Shown: positions 1 through 10,052 of the stretch, piece by piece | How the letters are laid out: every line of letters begins with the position of its first letter | Position numbering within the stretch: position 1 is the first letter of the stretch | Source of the DNA: Isoetes taiwanensis | Lineage: Eukaryota > Streptophyta > Lycopodiopsida > Isoetales > Isoetaceae | DNA: 64,000 bases | Assembly (NCBI GenBank): GCA_021234155.1 | Contig: JAJEKV010000006.1 | Span: 10,013,003 to 10,077,002 of the forward strand | Direction of reading: 5' to 3' | Program-made: the position numbers and the translations under genes | Notes under the pieces: generated by a model | Told to the model about the DNA's origin: nothing | The model's database searches: none | What the model saw: only the letters and a program-made list of their open reading frames with translations

Positions 1-3
1 GCT

Positions 4-1950
4 TTGCTTGACCCTTACCTGGCTCCTTGCAATAGAATCCAACGTGTTGATCACTTTTCAGAAGCTGAACCTCCTGCAGCTCCTGTAGATGTACACGCTG
101 TCATGAAGCAACCTCTGCTTGATGAAACTCAGCAACCTCTCTTTTTCACCACGCAGAGTGCCACGCATCCTGTTATGCTTCAACCTCCTGCTCATATTGT
201 CCAGGACACGGAAGTTATCCCCCATATTCAAACTCCTGAAGTCGAGATCGTGGACGTAGGCAACAATCAGCCTGTCCGCATTGCTGCAAATCTTCCGACA
301 CCCTATCGTAACAGGGCTGTCACGCTCTTCAAAAAGTTCAAACACATTTTCGCCTGGAGCTACAGAGATCTTCGAGGGATCAACAAAGCCTTGGGGGAAC
401 TCACCATTCCTACCAAATCTGATGCACGTCCCGTTTAGCAACGACAGTACCGGCTCAACCCCAATTACCGTGATCGCGTCAAGGCAGAAATTGACAAACT
501 CCTTGCTGCAGGTTTGATCTATGAGGTCAAACATTCTGAATGGGTGAGCCCCATCGTCATTGCACTCAAACACAATGGTAAGATCCGCGTTTGCGTGGAC
601 TACCGAAAACTCAATCAGACCACGGAGCGTGACCATTTTCCACTTCCCTTCACGGACGGGTTACGGAAGAGGTTGCCGGACATGAGATGTACTCCTTCAT
701 GGATGGTTTTTCGCTACAATCGGATCTCAATCAAAGAATCCGATCAAATCAAGACTACTTTCACCACCAGGTAAGCACTTTTGCATACAAGGTGGTTCCT
801 TTTGGATTATCAAACTCTCCATCAACGTTTCAACGCATCATGCTCTCAGTTTTTCATGATTTTATGAAGGAAAATCCCTTTTTGCAAATTTTTCAAGATG
901 ACTTCTCTGCCTACAGTTCCATGGCTGACCATTTGGATAAATTGGAACTCATCTTTCAGAAATGTGATGAGTCCGGCATTAGTCTCAATCCCGAAAAATG
1001 CACCTTTTGCGTCACTTCAGGTGTTCTGTTGGGACACGTTGTCAGCAAAGCAGGTATCACCACGGATCCTGCCAAAATCAGTTGTGTGCTCAAGGCTCAA
1101 GCACCAGCCAATATCAAGGAGACACGCTCTTTCCTGGGTAAGGTCAATTATTACTCCACCTTCATTCCTGGACTAGCAGCCATTGCAGATCCCATTCATA
1201 AACTCACGGGTGATGAATCCACCTGGGCTTGGAATTCCCAGGCGGATGCTGCTTTCCAACAGTTGAAGCTCTTGCTTACTCAGGCCCCGGTTCTTGTTCC
1301 TCCTCAATGGGACAAGCCCTTTCATGTTCATGTCGATGTCTCGGCATTTGCTATTGGAGCTGTTCTTTCTCAAGAATATGATGCGCACACTGACAAACCA
1401 AACCGTCGCCCGGTACGGAAACTCAATTCTCATTGAAGCGCAACTACTCGCCCGCAGGCGAAGCCTTGGGTTTAATTTTTGCGTCCAACGCTTCCGTCAC
1501 TATCTTTTGGGCGGTCGGATCAAATTCTTTGTTGACCACGGGCACTTCTTTATTTGATCAACAAATCCGCCCACGGGCCGCATTGCTCGTTGGGTCCTCC
1601 TTCCGCAAGAATTTGCACCTTTGAAATTGTTCACAAGGCAAGGGCAAATCTCATGTTGTCCCCGGATTATCTTTCACGCATCCACACGGATGATCCCTCC
1701 ACTAGAGTCTCGGGGCGCCTTTCGGACGCTCAACTCTTTACGGTCACGGCAACACCTCATTGGTTCCATGACTTTCAGCAGTATCTCCTCACGGGCTCTT
1801 CCACCCGAGGGCGCCACGCTCTCTCCCGATAGCGACAATCCCGCCGACATCAATTTCTCCGCACAGGTCCGTGACTACACCATGGTTGCAGGCCATCTTT
1901 ATAAAAGGGTAAGGATACCATCCTTCGGCTGTGTTCTCCCTCATGAGGTC
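4..1950 (+). pseudogene. pol: gypsy pol: reverse transcriptase and RNase H, decayed
   Basis: The RT/RNase H part of pol makes the cDNA of the element. The pre-RT segment (4-438) ends in an in-frame TAG at 436-438, where related elements read glutamine (CAG to TAG). RT follows with YRLNPNYRD, WVSPIV, VCVDYRKLNQTT, DHFPLPFTD, then a frameshift near 660-690 and VPFGLSNSPSTFQRIM. The catalytic box reads FQDDF rather than YxDD. Thumb and connection follow (GVLLGHVV, FLGKVNYYSTF), then RNase H (HVHVDVSAFAIGAVLSQ, FFVDHGHFF, PDYLSRI) spread over several frames from 1436 to about 1700. Position 4 is not a true start; the frame enters from outside. No complete protein can be made. Confidence 0.85.
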
Positions 1951-3086
1951 CCGGATATTGTTCGGAGAAGCCCATGAAGGGCTCGGTGGTGGTCATTTTC
2001 ATGGTGACACCACGGCACGCAAAATCCTTCTTCTTTGGTTATTTTGGCCCACGCTTTTTCAAAGACGCCACGCCCACGCCCAAGACGCGTGTGATGCTTG
2101 TCGGTGGGGAAAGCCCACGGCCCGTGGCGCTCTTCCATTGACGCCCGATCGCCCGCCCTTCCCGCCGGCAAATGGGGATGGATTTTGTGGGACCCATTGA
2201 TCCGCCTGCGCGGCACACCCGTGCCCGCTACATTCTGGTTCTCACTGACTACGCTACCAAATGGGCGGAAGCTTGCGCACTTCCAGACAACACTGCAGCC
2301 AGCACAGCCAAGGTCATCTATCAACAAATCATCACGCGATTCGGCTGCCCCACGGAGCTGGTCAGTGATCGTGGTGTCCATTTTATCAATCATACCATCA
2401 AGGAGCTGACGGATTATCTCCTGATACATCATCACAAGAGCACACCTTACTATCCTTAAGGGAATGGTTTGGCAGAAAGCACCAACAAAACTCTGGTCAC
2501 AATTCTCAAGAAAATTTGTGACGCTTCTCGCACTGACTGGCAAACCAAGCTTCCTACTGTTCTTTGGGCTTACAATACTTGTTTCAAAATAGCTACAGGT
2601 CACACTCCTTTTAAATTGGTTTATGGTCAAGAAGCTCTCATGCCGTTTGAATACATCCTTCCAACTCTCCGTTTTCAACTGGCTACCGCCCATAATCCGC
2701 CTGCTGCACTCAAAGAAAGGGTTTATCAATTGGAACAGTTGGATGAACTTAGAAGGGATGCTTATATTCGTGTTCTTCATGGACAACGGTTGCAGAAATC
2801 ATTGCATGACAAAAGACTTAAGACAAAAACATTCAAAGAAGGAGATTTGGTTCTTCTTTATGATTCTCGGTACAAAAATTTTCCGGGTAAGCTAAAGTTT
2901 CGATGGCTTGGCCCTTATCAAATTGTTCAAGTGGTGCAACCCAGCGTTTTCCAGCTGGCTGAGTTAGATGGAACTCCATTACCTACACTGGTTAATGGCT
3001 TTCGCCTCAAAACATTTCATACCACAGAAAGTGAAAATCAACAAACGGATGCTGTTCCAAACACAAACACAACAGATAGTGACTAA
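1951..3086 (+). pseudogene. pol: gypsy integrase, decayed
   Basis: Integrase joins the cDNA ends to host DNA. A decayed HHCC zinc-binding region comes first (HEGLGGGHFHGDTTARKIL near 1970-2030, then C..C spread over two frames). The core follows with GMDFVGPI, TDYATKWAEA, LVSDRGVHF and GLAESTNK, so the three acidic DDE residues are present. An in-frame TAA at 2457-2459 lies just before GNGLAEST, where CAA (glutamine) is usual, again a C to T change. The C-terminal part (2469-3086) is one open frame and includes the GPYQIVQV segment of the GPY/F module and the usual LVNGFRLKTF end. It stops with TAA at 3084-3086 without a chromodomain. Confidence 0.85.
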
Positions 3087-3223
3087 CTGGCGGCATATTT
3101 ATATTATATAGGTGGAATTTTTACAAAATGTGGGCAGAGCCCAGCTATTTCCGCTATGGGCAGTGCCCTATTTACAAAAACGGGCTCAGAGCCCTATCTA
3201 CTAAGTCCTAAGGAGAACACCCT

Positions 3224-3490
3224 CTACTCCGGGTTCGGAGCAGAGGTAATACGCAGGATGTGGTACCAGTTGTGCTCAGGGTCCCAGCGCAGGTGCAGAA
3301 TCACCTCCATCCCGTTGGTGTGGGGATCGGCATGCTCAGCCATGCCGGCACACCACCCGTCCATAGCAATGCCACGATTGTGGCACCGCCAGAGGTCCAG
3401 ACAGTCCATTTTGCACGTAATCCACTCCAGGCAGTTGGAAGGCATAGTGCATTTGTCATGCAAACCAGCAGCAGACATACTGAGCGCCAT
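3224..3490 (-). CDS. small antisense ORF downstream of gypsy pol
   Basis: An 88-aa ORF on the strand opposite to the element, from ATG at 3490-3488 to TAG at 3226-3224. A TATATAA box lies about 31-37 nt upstream of the ATG, which suggests its own promoter and a very short leader. The protein is Cys/His/Trp-rich with no obvious signal peptide or membrane segment. Its middle and end line up with the plus-strand ORF at 31899-32141, which is antisense in a different gypsy element: shared positions include I..C.M...DL..C...G...D.W, then VI-HL.W.P and ITS. Antisense ORFs between pol and the 3' LTR are known in some Tat-group elements such as Grande; I cannot say this is the same family. Function unknown. 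Confidence 0.55.
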   Translation of the reverse strand: MALSMSAAGLHDKCTMPSNCLEWITCKMDCLDLWRCHNRGIAMDGWCAGMAEHADPHTNGMEVILHLRWDPEHNWYHILRITSAPNPE

Positions 3491-3520
3491 CGGGTGTCTC
3501 CGCTTCAACCTCTGCTTCTC

Positions 3521-3527
3521 TTATATA
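3521..3527 (-). promoter_or_regulatory. TATA box of the antisense ORF
   Basis: TATATAA on the minus strand. Initiation 25-32 nt downstream would fall within a few bases of the ATG at 3490. The same spacing class (about 37-45 nt) is seen at the related units at 31854 and 32504. Confidence 0.5.
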
Positions 3528-4015
3528 GCCAACCGAGGAACTCCCTGTCGACGTGGACCAATCAAAAATTCGCCAACGTGGTTGCAATGCAAGGCTGTTA
3601 CTAAATGGGGAATCTTTTCTCCCGCCGCATATCTAGCCATGGTACCTTCTGACACCTTCGTTTTAATGATATCCCCGCCGAAGTTACCCGGCATTAAATG
3701 TCATTCCTTCTTTTCACGCCCGTCGAACATTAATGTGTTGCCTTTTGCCACCTGTCACATCAGATCATTCACTTACGTCTCATCGCCACCGTTCATTGCT
3801 TCTCCCTTTACCATTTGGGGACTTAACCAAATTTTGCCTTTCAATTGCCCACTTCGCATCTGTCGCCACCTGGCCTCATCAACGGTTGAAGGTTCGCCCT
3901 CATCATGCCCCTTCACCTACACTTGCGCGCCCTAAAACCTTTTCGTCTATCTGCGCCTTCGTCTTCGTTCTCGCTCTCGCCTTCTCGAGACCGGTTCCTT
4001 TAGGCGCTTTTCGCC
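3527..4015. other. spacer between antisense ORF and accessory ORF
   Basis: No convincing coding sequence. It contains the upstream region of the antisense ORF and the leader region of the sense accessory ORF at 4016. Pyrimidine-rich runs occur toward the right end. Confidence 0.4.
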
Positions 4016-6549
4016 ATGGCTGCCCCCAAACTTACTACGCTTCAGGCTTCTGCTCCAAGGGATGCGACTCTTTTCTGGTCTGTGTCTTTCTCGACGCCCA
4101 CCTTCGAGAGGCCCTTGTTGGTCCGAAGTGGGAAGTTGCGGAGCGCCACAAGCTTCACAATTTTTCACAAATGGAGCTCAGGCCCCAAATCCGGCATAAT
4201 TGCGGCGGTTCATCCCTCACATCGTCAACAGCCCGGGAAGGATTTGCTTCGGGTGGTCGATGGCACCACCATTTTACTTACTCAAAGATTTGATTTTCTG
4301 GAGGTATTCCGTGATCCCTTTGCAAAACCTTACGTCTCTTGGGCTGCTTTTGGGACATGGGCGTCACTTTCAATTTGGCTCTCGCTTATCAAGCCAACCA
4401 ACGACGCCTCACAAATATTGCCAAACCCATGAGACTTTTGTGAAGTTTACGTGGAAAATTGCTTGGGCATTCCATTAAGAACACCCACATCAATAAGCCG
4501 TTTTATAATATGGTCATCACTTTGCCATCCACTCCACTCTCCATGTTGATTGGCCCAGCTCTTATTCTAGCCTTCTTGAAGTAGACCGCGTCGGGCTACT
4601 CCCTCCTCTGTCTCTGAAATTTCCGTGGGTGGCCATCTTCAGGCCCTCATTCGTCATTACCTTCCTGTTCTTGTGAGCCCTTCCACTTCCCATACCTCCA
4701 CTCAGCGCTCTCTGCATTCCCAGCGTCAAACCCAACAGGCTGTACCTTCACGCCAGACTTCCCCTGGTCATGTTCAACACCGGACCCCGATGTATTCTTG
4801 TATCCTCTTCCTCCTCGGAAGCCACGCCTTCCCATTCCCGTCATGCCTCTCAACAATCTCAGACAAGGCAGCAACAGGGCCCTGCACCTCCACATCCTCG
4901 ACAGCTCCTGTACAAATTCCAGCAAGATGTTCAAGCCGCTACCCTGCAGCTACAAGCATCACAGGAGACTCTCATGAATGGTGTTCAGGCGTCCCTGGAG
5001 GCTTCCGATGCTGTTCAAAGAGACCTTCAAGCTGCCACTGCCCATGTTCAAACTTTGGAGGCCCAACTTCAAGAAAAGCACGCGGCTCTATTACAGGCCC
5101 GTATAGATCTCAAAAGTGCTCAGGATCAGACCAGCCTACTTACAGATCAGCAGGCTCAGCTCCAAACCCAAATTCAGGACTTATTGGAACAGAACAAGTC
5201 CAAAGATACCCTCCTGGGTGACAAGGAGCAAGACATTGCTAAGCTCGACACCTTGTACTTTCGAGCTTTGTGACAATTCTGACACTCAAGTTCAAAACCT
5301 CGAAGCGTGATTTCGACTCACCTCCCTTGAAGCTTCGGCTTTCCACGCTAAACAATCGGTTAACGTCCCTCCGGACTTCGGCTTTTGGAGGCTCGAAAAA
5401 AAAGGTCATCGATGACGGAGATTGCCATTTGCCCGCCTCAATACTCTGGGCAATCCTCTTCACATGCCACGCTTCACGGTAAAGCGGGTCCGTGATCAGT
5501 CCCGTCTTTTGTTAGAAAAGGAGCATCGGATCCGTGACCTTGAACATCAGCTCAGCAGAAGCGGTTCAATCTGGCGACGAAGCCCAAAACAAGCGGGAGG
5601 GATATATTAACATTGCTACAAACATCCCGGTGGATTTCTCTACTCCTTCCAGCTATCTTGACTATGTGGTGGCCCGACGGCACCTCTCTTTCTTTTGAAA
5701 TGGTATGCGCGCCAATGGCAATGTTCATCTTGACCACTCAAAAGTGTGGACTTCCTTCGGATCCGGCGGATCTTTCTATAGAAGACAAGGGTTTATTTTG
5801 TGCACTCTTAATCTTTGATCAGCTTACTATTGAAGATCCTGAATTAGTCATCTTCCGAGTTGTTCAGCCAATGGCTTATGTTTTTCATGACTTCTACCTG
5901 GCGGATCTCCATGATAAATTCTGGGATGAGGCCCATCGTGTTTTTAGAGGCAACTCCAATGCTGCTTGGTTGTTATCACCAACCAACAAATATTTCAAGG
6001 ATCCTGCTCAGTCTCAGACTTTTGAACAGGAGTACATGACTGAACTGGCTCAGCACTTACCTCTGTGGCAGGTCGAAACGTTGGAACAGGTAAACAAAAA
6101 TCTGGCGCACCCTGATGATCTTGAGTTTGCCCAGATTTATATGCAGCACTTGGGAGGCTACAATCAACTCCGTGGCCTTCTGGAAAGCAAGACCATCCCC
6201 ACGGGTTGGGTCAATCCTCCTGTCTATCAATTACTCTCTACTTCAGAATGGGACCATTGGTGTCGTGCTCTTGAGCCACGCTGGGTCGACTCCGCCTCAG
6301 ATCTCCACGGATCTCCGGTGGGATCCCCGATTTGTCAGACGCTCCAATTGGGAGGATAATGCCACTTTGGACACTACTGAAAATTGGATTTATATCGGTA
6401 ATGAGCGTGGTTGGCAAAAGCCTGCTGATGCCTTGCATGGTCTTGATACCTTCTTGCGAATCTTTGCCACCTCACCGGACCATTTGGTCCACCGTCAAAA
6501 TTTGGTTTTACGTCTTTGCTCTCAAATGCATCTGCTTTCGGCTCTTTAA
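4016..6549 (+). pseudogene. gypsy accessory ORF with long coiled coil, broken
   Basis: A sense accessory ORF between pol and the 3' LTR, now in several frames. It starts at an ATG in good context (GCCATGGCTG, 4016). The N-terminal part (to 4432, 138 aa) looks globular. After frameshifts a Pro/Gln/Ser-rich stretch is followed by a long coiled coil (4900-5270, repeated LQ/AQ/LE heptads such as LEAQLQEKHAALLQARIDL) that resumes in another frame near 5485-5560 (LLLEKEHRIRDLEHQL). A C-terminal globular region rich in aromatic and acidic residues runs from 5613 to 6359 and continues in another frame to a stop at 6549. No transmembrane segment, so an envelope is unlikely. I do not recognise the family; a structural or RNA-binding accessory role is only a guess. 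Confidence 0.55.
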
Positions 6550-6851
6550 ATCGGCGACATCAATCTTTCCTTTGCAATCCGAATACCCGCGTCGGTGCCC
6601 CCGGTCTCCGGACCGCCAACCTTCTCATGGAGTGCCCGGTTTGTTCCTTGGGACGCCCATCTTTGCCGGTGCGCTCTCACTTCCTCATTGAGGCCCATCC
6701 TGCGCGTTGGGCTCCAACACCCCGGCGCTCTTCAAACACGCTGGGACCTCATTGCTCATTACCATAATGGGCGGAGCCTCATTCCGTGAGGATCACTTTC
6801 CAGGCTTTGGTTTCCCTCGGAAGCACTTCCTCCTTTTCTTGGTGGGTGTCA
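6550..6851 (+). other. 3' untranslated segment of gypsy element
   Basis: A short segment between the end of the accessory ORF and the polypurine tract; no gene seen. Confidence 0.4.
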
Positions 6852-6864
6852 TTTGGTGGGGGAG
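6852..6864 (+). promoter_or_regulatory. polypurine tract of gypsy element
   Basis: TTTGGTGGGGGAG lies directly before the LTR start TGTTAG. It is the expected primer site for plus-strand DNA synthesis and fixes the LTR boundary and element strand. Confidence 0.75.
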
Positions 6865-7359
6865 TGTTAGTCACGTGCCTCACAGTACGGGACTATTCAT
6901 GCCTCTGACGGACCAGGTCAAGCTCAAGGATCCACAGACAGGCACGGGTCAGCCGTCAAAAGCCCCCAAAAGACCAAGCAGCGAGACCCACGCGGTCAAA
7001 GCCCTGGGTCCGCTACCAAGAGGATTCTAGGCACTTCTTCGGACAAGTGGCGGCCCTTCACCGCCAGCGCGTCAAGTGTCTATATTGGGCCAAAGGCCAT
7101 TGTACTATATATATGAGTAGAGCTAGCACATGAGTTTTAGATGAGTTTTGAGTCTTGTCTCTTTTCGGTCTTTCTCTCGACGAGAGCTCATGTATGTTCA
7201 TCATTGATATCAAGGAAGCTTATCATTTTCCTCTCATTGTTCTCTTTTGTTACGTTTCCTTCTTCTTGTTCTCTTCTTGCAAATCCGCGTGACATAGTGT
7301 TCGATCCACGGGTCCTCACAGAGGGTCGTCTTTGGGAGTTCGAACCGGACCCCAAACAT
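6865..7359 (+). repeat. 3' LTR of gypsy element
   Basis: A 495-bp LTR starting TGTTAG after the polypurine tract and ending CAAACA, giving TGTT/AACA ends. A TATATATA box at 7106-7113 would serve as the core promoter. The end could also be placed at 7321 (CTCACA), but the longer version has the better inverted ends and meets the resumption of the 7360 repeat exactly. The other LTR is outside the window. Confidence 0.7.
7106..7113 (+). promoter_or_regulatory. LTR TATA box
   Basis: TATATATA within the LTR, about 240 nt after its start, followed by a pyrimidine-rich region; a likely core promoter. Confidence 0.45.
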
Positions 7360-9627
7360 TGGGTAAGCACAAACACGAGACGGAAAATCCTAACGGAGCA
7401 CAAGTGCTAAGACAATGACAACCCAATGCAAAGGAATATAACACATGAGCAAATGAAGCAAAGAACATAGCCAAAATACCAAATCATCATAAACATAGCT
7501 CCGGGACAATGGGAAGCTCGGTCCCTATATACAGCCCCCGTTAGCAAACATCTTGCCCGGCCGACTTACATTCCAAGCCCCCTCATGGCGGGTGGTGGGG
7601 TGAACCACATATCGCGATACCCTCTCAGCCCACGCCCGCCTTTGGAGGACCTCTTACCATGGGAGTTCACAAGAGTTGACTGATGTAGCAATCCCTGCCA
7701 GGAGAACTACGCCCGGTGTCACAGAGTACAAGAATACAACATAGAATACAGGTGAACATGAGCATGTCGGAGCAAGCTAGGCCACCGAACCTAGAAGCCC
7801 AACCCCGGAGGTTCCAATAGACATGATCAAATACCAAGACAACAGTGGAACAATGCAAAGACCAAGACATGTGAAGTTCATTAGAATATTCCCTATACAT
7901 GTGCCTAGATCATACCGTTGTCGAGGTTGCCCATACCCGTTGAAGTAGCTTTCCCAATGAACCCTACAATGACATAGAAGTATATCTCATACTTAGCATT
8001 TTCATAATACTTACAACTTACGCTAAGGCAATTCCCCCCATTAAGGAATGCAACTCCACATTAGCTTCTGATAAATCCATTGGTCATAGTAACTTACCAT
8101 ACTTCTTACATATAATTCTCATCCAATACCATGTCGGAGTAGCTAAACTTACTGACACGGGTGATGATCACAATCTAATCACGTCAATGAAGTCGCAAGC
8201 ATGGCTATCATTGATGTAGCTCTGACGCCTACGTACTTTGCTGAACAAGGAAAGATACTACCAATCCACACAATGCAATACTTGCCTCATAACCATTCTC
8301 CCATGAGGATAATCCATTAGCTATGATGCCTTTGATAAAATACAATGCAACAACTTAGAAACTTACATGTATACACTTAGACTAACAGTGCTCCACGCCA
8401 TAGCCTCATCTGGACACTCCATATACCTCATATTGCTCTCCCGGCCCAACTTCTCCAGATCTCCAAAGTTCCAACATCTATTTCTTTTTGAACCATTGTT
8501 AGCTAAGGGTTGTAATATTCTACTTAAAAACCCACTTTCCATAGCTTAAGATTTATTAATGCGTCTTAATGTGGAAACTCCAAATCTTGCACTTCGGCTT
8601 AAAATCCACGTGTCCTCATGACCAAGAATCGGATATAGCCTCGCGCTAACTTTACCATAAAACCGGGCCCCATCTCCGGGAACCACTCGTTCAATGCCTC
8701 ATGTTACTTTAGGACCTTATCTTGTTTAATTCAACAAAGCATACTTAAATAACTAATAATCAAATCAGACCTATCTCCCCTTTTTGTCTTGAACTTACTA
8801 TTGTGGATAGTCTGTGCTAGATCCCTGCCCTTGTACTTCCATAGTTTCCCTTATACTCCTTGTATATTTATTTATCCACTTCTTATAACTTTATTTAAGG
8901 TGTACATGACATTTGTTAACAAGACATCAAGGAAAAGGACGAATAAAACAACAAAACAACCAACAAACAGATCGGGTTACAGATCGGGTTGCAACTTTTC
9001 GGAGCTGCCCACAATGCATCGGGGTTCTAATGCCCAAATCGGCCTGGCCCTGTTCCATGTCATATCGGGATGTTTCCAGATCTTCTGGCTCCGTCGGCGA
9101 TGATTCCGTCTGTTGCATGAAAAAAAACCGTTGTTGCAGCCCATAACTTCTCAACTAGATTCCTCCTGCATCAATTTCGGCCTACTCCAGGCTCTTTTAG
9201 GATAATTACCATGCATCTATATTAGCTTCTATTCCATCTTTCGTTCCTCTGGATGTTTCTACATGCCATATTTTCTCGAACTTACATAGCCAAACCTTCT
9301 TATCAATTCATGCATAAATCCAATGATATCAGTCCATGTACCTCAGATTAACTCAACAAAACCCCACCTGTAAGAAGATGTTTGATGTCGTTCTTGATGT
9401 GATCTCCAAGCTCTTGCCTCTTTGGTGTCTCCAACAGAATCCTTCTATGCTCGCAATGCCGTCTGCGGCCTCCTACAAAAGCTTTGCAAGGCTCCTTCTC
9501 AAAAACACAAGAAAACCCTTGCTTTTAAGCTCTCTACACATGCATGCACGCATGCATGCATGCCATGCATGTATACATGCATATTTAAATACGCATGCTG
9601 CCCCATCAAGTGGCCAGGTCCGTTACA
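7360..9627 (-). repeat. 3' LTR of large-LTR element (partial)
   Basis: Homologous to 10441-12678, ending GGTCCGTTACA. Short indels separate the two LTRs. Near its right end (9538-9598) is a stretch of overlapping GCATGC/ATGCAT palindromes and a minus-strand TATTTAAAT only about 35 nt from the LTR start, implying a very short U3. No ORF in it is convincing. Confidence 0.75.
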
Positions 9628-10052
9628 GTCTCCCCTTCTAAAAATTAACCCATGTCCTCATGGGTCAATCATAGATCCAAGCACTTCTCAAATCCCTTAT
9701 AACTATCATGATCATGTATTCACCAAACTACAAGGGAAACTGTACCTCAACATTGTCAAAAGTTACTTCCATCGCTTACATGGAGAATTCTCCCTTATCA
9801 CTTTATTGCTAACCACCAAGCCTCCAGATACTGCTCCTCCCTTTGAGGATACCATCTCCTGATGTCTCTAAAAGAAAAACCATTAGCATCATAATTCCAC
9901 AATCTCAACTTACTCTCTGCCTGCTGCTCTCTCTTTGTACTTGGGTCCCATAGGCCAATTGGTCTCCGTGGACGATAAAATCATATTCTATTCTATTCTA
10001 TTCTGATTTGCCATGTCAACTCCCAAAGATCCAACATTGCTCTGATACCAAC
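9628..10052 (-). other. interior of large-LTR element
   Basis: 425 bp without coding capacity. The left edge is purine-rich on the minus strand (AGAAGGGGAGAC before TGTAACG), the polypurine tract. The right edge holds the primer binding site. A (TTCTA)n run lies near 9985-10008. A segment resembling 9945-9985 recurs near 14625-14660. Confidence 0.7.
10039..10050 (-). promoter_or_regulatory. primer binding site, initiator tRNA-Met
   Basis: GCTCTGATACCA on the plus strand is the reverse complement of TGGTATCAGAGC, the classical site complementary to the 3' end of plant initiator tRNA-Met. It lies two bases from the LTR boundary. Confidence 0.85.

Larger units (their letters stand above)
1..7359 (+). 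mobile_element. Ty3/gypsy element, 5' end outside window
   Basis: The order is pol (reverse transcriptase, RNase H, integrase), a small antisense ORF, a long sense accessory ORF, a polypurine tract and a 3' LTR. There is no chromodomain after integrase, and the RT motif resembles DHFPLPFTDQ of the non-chromoviral Athila/Tat (OTA) group, so I place it there. The coding frames carry stops and frameshifts, so it is a dead copy. It sits inside the left LTR of the element that begins at 7360: the sequence right of the junction resumes at the position matching about 10441 in the uninterrupted LTR copy. The 5' LTR and gag lie outside the window. Confidence 0.85.

Noticed and set aside
58-636. 192-aa minus-strand ORF opposite the gypsy pol start
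   Set aside because: It is the reverse shadow of RT coding sequence and has no domain of its own.
1941-2786. 281-aa minus-strand ORF
   Set aside because: Opposite to integrase, which is clearly the coding strand (DDE motifs on plus); long only because of codon composition.
5613-6359. envelope-like gene in the gypsy 3' region
   Set aside because: No signal peptide, transmembrane helix or fusion peptide-like segment; the preceding region is a soluble coiled coil.
9538-9600. GCATGC-rich palindromic stretch as a regulatory RY-element cluster
   Set aside because: Present identically in both LTRs but can equally be simple-sequence drift; nothing ties it to seed-type regulation.
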